The translations under genes and the position numbers were made by a program. From positions 1-10,307 of the forward strand of contig CALCJG010000329.1 of assembly GCA_937967705.1 (NCBI GenBank): a DNA stretch of 10,307 nucleotides, given 5' to 3'. A model generated the notes under the pieces. It saw only the letters and a program-made list of their open reading frames with translations, had not been told where the DNA came from and did not search any database. Source of the stretch: an uncultured Spirochaetia bacterium (GTDB lineage Bacteria; Spirochaetota; UBA4802; JAGODF01). Of this stretch, positions 5,341-10,307 are shown in pieces (position 1 is the first letter of the stretch; each line of letters opens with the position of its first letter).

Positions 5341-5958
5341 TCACTTTTCCAGCATGCCGTAGAAATAGACATCCAGCAGGGTGTTTATGGTCTTGTCTAT
5401 ATCCAGCTCCTCGTCCATGACCGCCCAGTGGAAGAGAACCTCCTTGACCGATCCCACAATGCTGTAGGAGAGGACGAGGGGATCGATGTCCGGTACGACC
5501 CGCTGGTCCTCCTGCGCCTTGGCAATATAGCGGGAGATCATCCCGTGGAGCTCGTTGAAGAAGCCGTTGATCTTTCGGAGGAGATCGTGGTCCAGGCCGA
5601 TGGCGTCCCGCAGAAAGAGCCTGATAAACAGCCGGATCTCATTGTTCTGCATCATGGCGCGGGAGATATGTATGTAGATGTCCTTCACCTCGGCGATGGG
5701 TTTGGGCATGGAGATGTCGAGAAGCTTGAGGGAATCCATCAGGAGTTTGAGATGGCTGTCCACGATACTCTCCAGCAAATCGTGCTTGCTGCTGTAATGG
5801 AGGTAAAAGGTGCCCTTGACGATGCCCGCCTCGCTGATGATCTCATCGATGGAGGTGGCATGATACCCCTTTTCCGCGAAGAGCCTCATGGCGATCTGCA
5901 TGAGCTGGGATTGCCGTAAAAGGCCGTCCTTTCTTTTACGCTTCAGTTTTGTTTTCAT
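5341..5958 (-). CDS. TetR/AcrR family transcriptional repressor
   Basis: The 205-residue protein has the standard TetR length. After a very basic N-terminal arm (KLKRKRKDG), the DNA-binding domain runs from about residue 18 to 64: IAMRLFAEKGYHATSIDEIISEAG, then VKGTFYLHYSSKHDLL. The recognition helix is around residues 47-55. The remaining all-helical part is the ligand and dimer domain, whose ligand cannot be predicted. Such proteins usually repress their own promoter and a neighbour until a small molecule is bound. No clear Shine-Dalgarno precedes the ATG, which suggests modest expression. The upstream region shared with polA has a long inverted repeat overlapping the likely tetR promoter, consistent with autoregulation. 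The gene downstream on the same strand is a four-TM protein, the other possible target. Confidence 0.92.
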   Translation of the reverse strand: MKTKLKRKRKDGLLRQSQLMQIAMRLFAEKGYHATSIDEIISEAGIVKGTFYLHYSSKHDLLESIVDSHLKLLMDSLKLLDISMPKPIAEVKDIYIHISRAMMQNNEIRLFIRLFLRDAIGLDHDLLRKINGFFNELHGMISRYIAKAQEDQRVVPDIDPLVLSYSIVGSVKEVLFHWAVMDEELDIDKTINTLLDVYFYGMLEK

Positions 5959-6055
5959 AGGCTGGTTTTCAAAATCCCCCGAGATGCAACTTGTTGATCA
6001 AATGTCTTCCCCGTCATTGAGAAGAAAACCGGGGACAAAAGCATCACCCCTTCCC

Positions 6056-6093
6056 TGTATATATGTTTCCTTCACATTTTGAACAAATATACA
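6056..6093. promoter_or_regulatory. Long AT-rich inverted repeat, candidate TetR operator
   Basis: The arms TGTATATATGTT (6056-6067) and AACAAATATACA (6082-6093) are complementary at 11 of 12 positions, separated by 14 bases. The repeat lies 98-135 bases upstream of tetR and 126-163 bases upstream of polA. It overlaps the tentative tetR promoter boxes. TetR-family dimers bind such symmetric sites, so autoregulation is the natural reading. The arm spacing is wide for one dimer and might hold two. The symmetry is seen; binding is inferred. Confidence 0.5.
6058..6086 (-). promoter_or_regulatory. Candidate tetR promoter
   Basis: On the minus strand, TTGTTC (6081-6086) is followed after 17 bases by TATATA (6058-6063), 3 of 6 and 4 of 6 to consensus. 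The boxes fall inside the two arms of the inverted repeat, so a bound repressor would block it. The leader would be about 92 bases. Confidence 0.35.
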
Positions 6094-6120
6094 TGAAAAG
6101 TTGAGGGAATCAAGTAAAAT
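6093..6120 (+). promoter_or_regulatory. Candidate polA promoter
   Basis: ATGAAA (6093-6098) is followed after 16 bases by TAAAAT (6115-6120), 4 of 6 and 5 of 6 to consensus, starting at the last base of the inverted repeat. An alternative -35 TTGACG at 6161-6166 lacks a good -10 box. The choice between them is uncertain. Confidence 0.3.
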
Positions 6121-6218
6121 TTATCCCTTTTTCGCTTTCCGGCAAACACGCATATTTTGGTTGACGGTTGGCCCCGAATAAGGCTTACTTCGAATATCTC
6201 AAATCAGGATCCCCGCAC

Positions 6219-8918
6219 ATGAAAAAACGACTCTTCGTTGTGGACGGCCACGCCCTCTGCTACAGGGCCTATTTCGCCTTTATCAAGAACCCCCTGGTCA
6301 ATTCCAGCGGCCAGAACACCTCTGCCATCTTCGGATTCGCGAGGATGCTCATCAGGCTGATCGACGAGCAGAAGCCGGATTATCTCATTGTGGCCTTCGA
6401 TCCGCCCCGGAAGTCCTTCCGCTTCTCCCTCTACCCGGAGTACAAGGCCAATCGGGAAAAGATGCCCGATGACCTGCGCTCCCAGATAGAGGAGATCAAG
6501 AACATGGTCCGGGTGATGGAGATCTGCCAGGTGGAAGAGGCCGATTTCGAGGCGGACGACGTTCTGGGCTCCCTGGCGCACAGGTTCGGAGGGTCTTCCC
6601 TTGAGGTCGTCCTGGTGACCGGCGACAAGGACGCCTATCAGCTGGTAGGGGACCACGTGAGGATATACGCCAACCGCAAGGGCATAGCGGAATTCGAATG
6701 GTTCGACAGCGACGCCGTGGTCTCCAGGCTGGGCATCCCCCCCGAGAAAGTCATCGACTACATGGCCCTCACGGGCGACAGCTCCGACAATGTACCCGGT
6801 GTCCGGGGAATCGGGGAGAAAACGGCCCTGAAACTCATCGGGGATTACGGGACACTGGAGGAGATCTACGGGCATCTCGGGGATATCCGGGGGAAGCTTC
6901 GGGAACAGCTGGAGTCGGGCCGCGAGATGGCCTTTTTGAGCCGGACGCTGGTGACCATACGCACGGACATCCCCCTGTCCCTCGATCTGGAAAAGGCCCG
7001 GCTTCCGGAGATCCGCCGGGAGGGGATGCGGGACTATTTCCTCAAAATGGAGATGAAGTCCCTGGCGGAGGAGATGGCCGCCTCCGGCTCCGCATCGACC
7101 CCCGCGGCTCCGGCAGAACGGGACTATCGCGTCATCAGAACCGGGGAAGATCTTGCCGAAATGATCCGCGCCGTGGAGAGGGCCGGTCTGGTTTCGGTGG
7201 ACACCGAGACCACCTCCCTCTTTCCCGTGCAGGCGGACCTCGTGGGGATCTCCCTCTCCATCCGGGAGGGGGCCGGCTGGTACATCCCGATCCGCCACGC
7301 CACCCTTTTCGACGAGGAATTCCTTCCTCCGGAGGTCTGCCTGAAGGCCCTCAAATCCCTCCTAGAGAACCCCGCCCTGCGCAAGGTGGGGCAGAACATC
7401 AAATACGACCTGCTGGTGCTCCGCAGGGCGGGTATTGACCTGCAGGGGATCTGGTTCGACACGATGATCGCCTCCTACCTCCTCAACCCCTCCGAAAGGG
7501 GACACAACCTGGACAGCATGGCGGAAAAGTATCTCCAGTACAAAACCATTAAATACGAGGAATTGGTGGGCAAGGGCAAAAACGCCGTCTCCCTGACGGA
7601 CGTTCCGGTGGACCGGGTGGCGGAGTACGCTATCGAGGACGCCGATATCGCCTACCGGCTGCACCTCCTCCTCGCACGCCGCCTGGAAGAGGAAGGGCTC
7701 ACGAAGCTCTTCCGCGAACTGGAGATGCCCCTCCTCTCCGTACTCGCCCAGATGGAATGGGACGGGGTCAGGATCGACAGGGCTCATTTCACGAAACTCG
7801 CCGAGGAGAACGAAAGGCTGCTGCGGGAAACCGAAGCGGCCATCTACGCGCAGTCAGGCGGGGAATTCAACATCAACTCAACACGGGAGCTGGCGGGCGT
7901 TCTCTTTGAGCGGCTGAAGCTTAAGCCGGTCAAAAAGACCAAGACCGGTTTTTCCACGGATATCTCCGTGCTGGAGGAACTCCGGGGGCGCCATGAGATC
8001 ATCGATCATCTCATCGCCTACCGCACCTACAGCAAGCTCAAGACGACTTACATCGACACCCTGCCCAGGCTGGTCAATCCCGAGACAGGACGCATACACA
8101 CCTCATACAATCAAACGGTGGTGGCCACGGGACGGCTCTCGTCATCGGACCCCAACCTCCAGAACATCCCCGTGCGGGACGACTTTGGAAGGAAGATACG
8201 TGAGGGCTTCATCCCGGAAAAGGGCTGGCGCCTGGTCTCTGCGGACTACTCCCAGATCGAGCTGCGCCTGGCGGCCCATCTCTCCGGCGACGAGAACATG
8301 ATACGGGCCTTCAGGGAGGGCACCGACATACACAGTCTTACTGCCTCATCGGTCTTCGGAGTGGACCTGAACTCTGTGACCCCGGATATGCGCCGGCAGG
8401 CGAAGATAATCAACTTCGCCACCATCTACGGCGTATCGCCCTACGGGCTTTCCCAGCAGGCGGACATCTCGATCCAGGAGGCGGCGGAATTCATCAAGCG
8501 ATACTTCGAGACCTATCCCGGCTTCAGAAAATACATCGACGAGACCACGGAACTGGCCCGGCAGAACGGCTATGTAACCACGCTGATGGGACGGAAGCGC
8601 TTCATTCCCGACATCAACTCCACCAACGTCTTCCGCCGCGAGGGAGCGGAGAGGATCGCCATCAACACGCCCATTCAGGGTACCTCCGCCGATCTCATAA
8701 AGATCGCCATGCTGAACATACAGAAGGCCCTGACAGAGGGCGGCCTGAAAACTAGGATGATTCTTCAGGTACACGACGAGCTGGTTTTTGAGGTCCCTTC
8801 CGACGAGATGCATAAGGCTGAGGATATCGTCAAAAGGGAGATGGAAAGGGCCCTGGATCTGAAAGTGCCCCCTCTTGTGGAGATGGGAGAAGGGATGAAT
8901 TGGGCCGAGGCCCATTAG
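6219..8918 (+). CDS. polA: DNA polymerase I with 5' nuclease, proofreading and polymerase domains
   Basis: PolA removes RNA primers and fills gaps in lagging-strand synthesis and excision repair. The 899-residue protein is full length. Residues 1 to about 290 are the 5' nuclease (VVDGHALCYRAY, FDPPRKSFR, EADDVLGS, TGDSSDNVPGVRGIGEKTA). Proofreading residues are all present: D328 and E330 in VDTET, D397 in QNIKYD, and Y470 and D474 in YAIED. The polymerase domain keeps D676 (SADYSQIELR), D853/E854 (VHDE) and the O-helix RRQAKIINF with R725, K729, F733 and Y737. Phe at 733 matches the E. coli Phe that discriminates against dideoxynucleotides. Start ATG 6219 has AGGA 9 bases upstream and gives the family N-terminus; a TTG at 6168 is upstream and in frame but unlikely. 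It is divergent from tetR and ends 12 bases from a convergent gene. Nothing is missing or unusual. Confidence 0.98.
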   Translation: MKKRLFVVDGHALCYRAYFAFIKNPLVNSSGQNTSAIFGFARMLIRLIDEQKPDYLIVAFDPPRKSFRFSLYPEYKANREKMPDDLRSQIEEIKNMVRVMEICQVEEADFEADDVLGSLAHRFGGSSLEVVLVTGDKDAYQLVGDHVRIYANRKGIAEFEWFDSDAVVSRLGIPPEKVIDYMALTGDSSDNVPGVRGIGEKTALKLIGDYGTLEEIYGHLGDIRGKLREQLESGREMAFLSRTLVTIRTDIPLSLDLEKARLPEIRREGMRDYFLKMEMKSLAEEMAASGSASTPAAPAERDYRVIRTGEDLAEMIRAVERAGLVSVDTETTSLFPVQADLVGISLSIREGAGWYIPIRHATLFDEEFLPPEVCLKALKSLLENPALRKVGQNIKYDLLVLRRAGIDLQGIWFDTMIASYLLNPSERGHNLDSMAEKYLQYKTIKYEELVGKGKNAVSLTDVPVDRVAEYAIEDADIAYRLHLLLARRLEEEGLTKLFRELEMPLLSVLAQMEWDGVRIDRAHFTKLAEENERLLRETEAAIYAQSGGEFNINSTRELAGVLFERLKLKPVKKTKTGFSTDISVLEELRGRHEIIDHLIAYRTYSKLKTTYIDTLPRLVNPETGRIHTSYNQTVVATGRLSSSDPNLQNIPVRDDFGRKIREGFIPEKGWRLVSADYSQIELRLAAHLSGDENMIRAFREGTDIHSLTASSVFGVDLNSVTPDMRRQAKIINFATIYGVSPYGLSQQADISIQEAAEFIKRYFETYPGFRKYIDETTELARQNGYVTTLMGRKRFIPDINSTNVFRREGAERIAINTPIQGTSADLIKIAMLNIQKALTEGGLKTRMILQVHDELVFEVPSDEMHKAEDIVKREMERALDLKVPPLVEMGEGMNWAEAH

Positions 8919-8930
8919 CACCGAAGGACG

Positions 8931-9383
8931 TTACTTCTTCATCCACTTCCGGAAACGCTTGTAATCGTCCAGGTGCGTCCCGATAAAAATAACCGAGTAG
9001 AGACAGAGCAGGGCGCCCATCACGATGTTCAGGGGAACCTCCAGGTCCCTCCCGAAATACTGCTTCATCCAGAGGGTCACCTCGCTGAACGGAACCATGA
9101 AGAAACTGGCGATCAGGATGAGCTCGACGGAGACCCAGTTGAAGAGGGGTACTTTCCGGGAATAGGTAACGCCCCGCGCCTTGATGCCGGCCATGATACG
9201 GTCGGTGATATTCTCCCCCGGGGCATGGGAAACCGCTACGAGCGAATCGAAGCCCTTCTGCAGAGCCGCAATCTCCTTGCGGCACCGGGCGCAATGGAGC
9301 TGATGCAGCCTCAGCATCAGAGGGAGCGATTCCCGATTATCCAGCTCCAGAAATCTTCTCATGGTGTAGTCACATATCTTCAT
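8931..9383 (-). CDS. Membrane anti-sigma factor with zinc-binding (ZAS-like) motif
   Basis: The 150-residue protein carries H27-x3-C31-x2-C34, the core of the zinc anti-sigma motif, and C4 could supply the fourth ligand. Such domains clamp an ECF sigma factor and release it on oxidation or regulated proteolysis. Two membrane segments follow, about residues 82-99 and 116-137. The N-terminal zinc domain should be cytoplasmic, and so should the basic C-terminus (DDYKRFRKWMKK). Two TM segments with almost no periplasmic domain differ from single-TM RseA-like proteins that have a sensor domain outside. Start ATG 9383 lies 14 bases inside the sigma gene end and is preceded by GGAGGA; a longer frame from 9413 has no such site. 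The overlap implies translational coupling with the sigma factor, keeping the two proteins in balance. The pairing is inferred from motif and position. Confidence 0.85.
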   Translation of the reverse strand: MKICDYTMRRFLELDNRESLPLMLRLHQLHCARCRKEIAALQKGFDSLVAVSHAPGENITDRIMAGIKARGVTYSRKVPLFNWVSVELILIASFFMVPFSEVTLWMKQYFGRDLEVPLNIVMGALLCLYSVIFIGTHLDDYKRFRKWMKK

Positions 9384-9933
9384 ATTCCTCCGCGATGGTC
9401 CCCTGCAGACCATCTCTTAATACCTGTTTGGCCCGGAACACATGGGACTTGATTGTGTTGACCGGATAACCCGTGATCTCGCTGATCTCCAGGTAGGTCA
9501 GATTGTAAAAAAAATAGAACTCAATGCATAACCGGTACTTTTCCGGAAGTTCCCTCAGAGCCTTTTGCAGGGTCTTCGCAATTTCCCCGCGCAGATGGGC
9601 CTTTTCCGGAGAAGCGCCGCTGTCCGGCAAAAAATCCTCATAGGTGCTCTCCTCGGGAGAAACCGCCTTGACAGCGTTGATCCCGTGATTGTAGGCAACC
9701 TTCATCAGCCAGAAATAGAACTTGGAAAGACCCTTAAACGTGCCGAGATTGTTATAGGCTCTGAGGAACACCTCCTGCGTAAAATCCGCCGCGTCATCCG
9801 GGTTCCTGTAAAACCTCATACCAATATTGTATATCTTTTTCTGGTGCCTCTCAACAATTAATCTGAAGAGATCAACATCGCCTTCAAGTACTTTTCTGAT
9901 AATATGCTCATCGTCAATCTTGCCTGTCATCAT
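9370..9933 (-). CDS. ECF-family RNA polymerase sigma factor
   Basis: The 187-residue protein is a two-domain ECF sigma factor. Region 2 covers about residues 20-86, with DDAADFTQEVFLRAYNNL and the FWLMKVAYN segment that reads the -10 element. A variable linker follows at about 88-115. Region 4 covers about 120-176, with LPEKYRLCIEFYFFYNLTYLEISEITG and the -35-reading helix PVNTIKSHVFRAK. The Arg usual soon after the conserved Asn is missing: the segment reads NHGINAVKA. It starts 20 bases inside the preceding gene and lacks a strong Shine-Dalgarno, so it is probably translated by coupling; the ATG at 9930 is an equal alternative. The next gene encodes its likely anti-sigma factor. ECF sigma factors usually drive their own operon, so the autoregulated promoter is expected beyond the right edge. 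Confidence 0.95.
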   Translation of the reverse strand: MMTGKIDDEHIIRKVLEGDVDLFRLIVERHQKKIYNIGMRFYRNPDDAADFTQEVFLRAYNNLGTFKGLSKFYFWLMKVAYNHGINAVKAVSPEESTYEDFLPDSGASPEKAHLRGEIAKTLQKALRELPEKYRLCIEFYFFYNLTYLEISEITGYPVNTIKSHVFRAKQVLRDGLQGTIAEEYEDM

Positions 9934-10276
9934 CGCCGTTTTTATTCATTACCGTCTTGATCACAAAAAAAACGAGCAGACTCAATCCCACCGAGGCCGG
10001 GATGATCCCGCCCAGTATGCTGTAGGTCCATCCCTCCTTGATGTAGAAAAAAATCAGCATTCCCAGACCTACGCAGAATAGCAACAGCCCTGCCAAGAGA
10101 CTGAAGGAGTCCAGATCGAATTTCGGCCTCTGATAGAGGCCCTTTTCCAGCATGGCCATCTTCATTTTAAAACTCCAGAGCAGGTAAAAAAAGATCACGG
10201 TGCAGCCGGTCACGATACCGACAATGGGCACAACGGTTACGATAATCTGGGCGGCCACGGAAGGTGTTGAGTTCAT
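9914..10276 (-). CDS. Small three-TM membrane protein (DUF6249-like) heading the sigma operon
   Basis: The 120-residue protein has TM segments at about residues 11-34, 57-78 and 86-107. Between the first two lies KMKMAMLEKGLY (39-48), resembling the 'EKGL' segment of the DUF6249-type proteins often found next to ECF sigma genes. That assignment is from memory of the family pattern and is tentative. The C-terminus is acidic (NGDDDRQD). GAGGAG (10284-10289) lies 7 bases before the ATG, the strongest ribosome site of the three-gene unit. Its end overlaps the sigma gene start by 20 bases, so all three genes are likely made together. No enzymatic motif is seen. It could be a membrane partner of the anti-sigma factor, but its function is unknown. 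Confidence 0.8.
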   Translation of the reverse strand: MNSTPSVAAQIIVTVVPIVGIVTGCTVIFFYLLWSFKMKMAMLEKGLYQRPKFDLDSFSLLAGLLLFCVGLGMLIFFYIKEGWTYSILGGIIPASVGLSLLVFFVIKTVMNKNGDDDRQD

Positions 10277-10307
10277 TCTCTATCTCCTCATATTCCATTT
10301 TGTTCGG

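Noticed and set aside
5302..5919. 205-codon plus-strand frame opposite tetR
   Set aside because: The minus-strand reading is an unmistakable TetR protein; the antisense frame has no recognisable domain.
6168..6218. Longer polA starting at TTG 6168
   Set aside because: The extra 17 residues are not part of PolA; ATG 6219 has AGGA at a normal distance.
6204..7298. 364-codon open frame antisense to polA
   Set aside because: It lies wholly inside the well-supported polA gene, has no ribosome site, and its Gly/Pro/Arg/His/Val-rich composition is typical of the reverse strand of GC-rich coding DNA.
6698..7438. 246-codon plus-strand open frame in another frame of polA
   Set aside because: Its Gly/Arg/Pro/His-rich sequence is a frame shadow of the polymerase; no protein-like hydrophobic pattern.
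10190..10298. Short minus-strand frame beginning at ATG 10298
   Set aside because: It runs in another frame through the three-TM gene, contains no strong ribosome site of its own, and stops after a few dozen codons.

Overview
This is a chromosomal, housekeeping-type window of moderately high GC by eye, with AT-rich islands only at promoters. It appears to come from a Gram-negative bacterium with an exported proteome. The genes do not settle the phylum. Full-length proofreading PolA, queuosine synthesis, ComF and an ECF sigma/anti-sigma unit fit a free-living Spirochaetota or Desulfobacterota-like organism, but that is inference. I see no rRNA, tRNA, IS element, prophage gene or CRISPR array.

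Left part (1-3117, all minus strand). Reading in the transcription direction: a four-TM membrane protein of unknown function (3117-2659); a 73-residue four-cysteine protein (2525-2304); queC for 7-cyano-7-deazaguanine synthase (2281-1583); comF (1586-855), whose start overlaps the queC stop; a single-domain STAS protein (720-391); and the N-terminal part of a trans-polyprenyl diphosphate synthase (374 to the left edge). The 73-aa gene, queC and comF form one tight unit. STAS and the prenyl synthase form a second, which probably has its own promoter.

Middle (3118-6218). A divergent promoter region of about 336 bases drives the four-TM gene leftward and an exported SH3/TPR-repeat protein rightward (3454-4620). 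Facing it is a second unrelated four-TM protein (5127-4672). This has a structured leader of about 180 bases and lies downstream of a TetR-family repressor (5958-5341). The tetR-polA intergenic region carries a long AT-rich inverted repeat, the best operator candidate in the window.

Right part (6219-10307). polA (899 aa) has all three activities intact. It converges on a minus-strand three-gene unit with overlapping ends: a small three-TM protein resembling DUF6249, an ECF sigma factor, and a zinc-motif anti-sigma factor with two TM segments. This reads as a self-contained envelope or redox-sensing transcription switch.

Nothing here is clearly a new defence or mobile system. The items most worth a second look are the four-cysteine protein heading the queC-comF unit, the tetR-polA inverted repeat, the leader of the 5127-4672 gene, and the membrane protein/sigma/anti-sigma trio.
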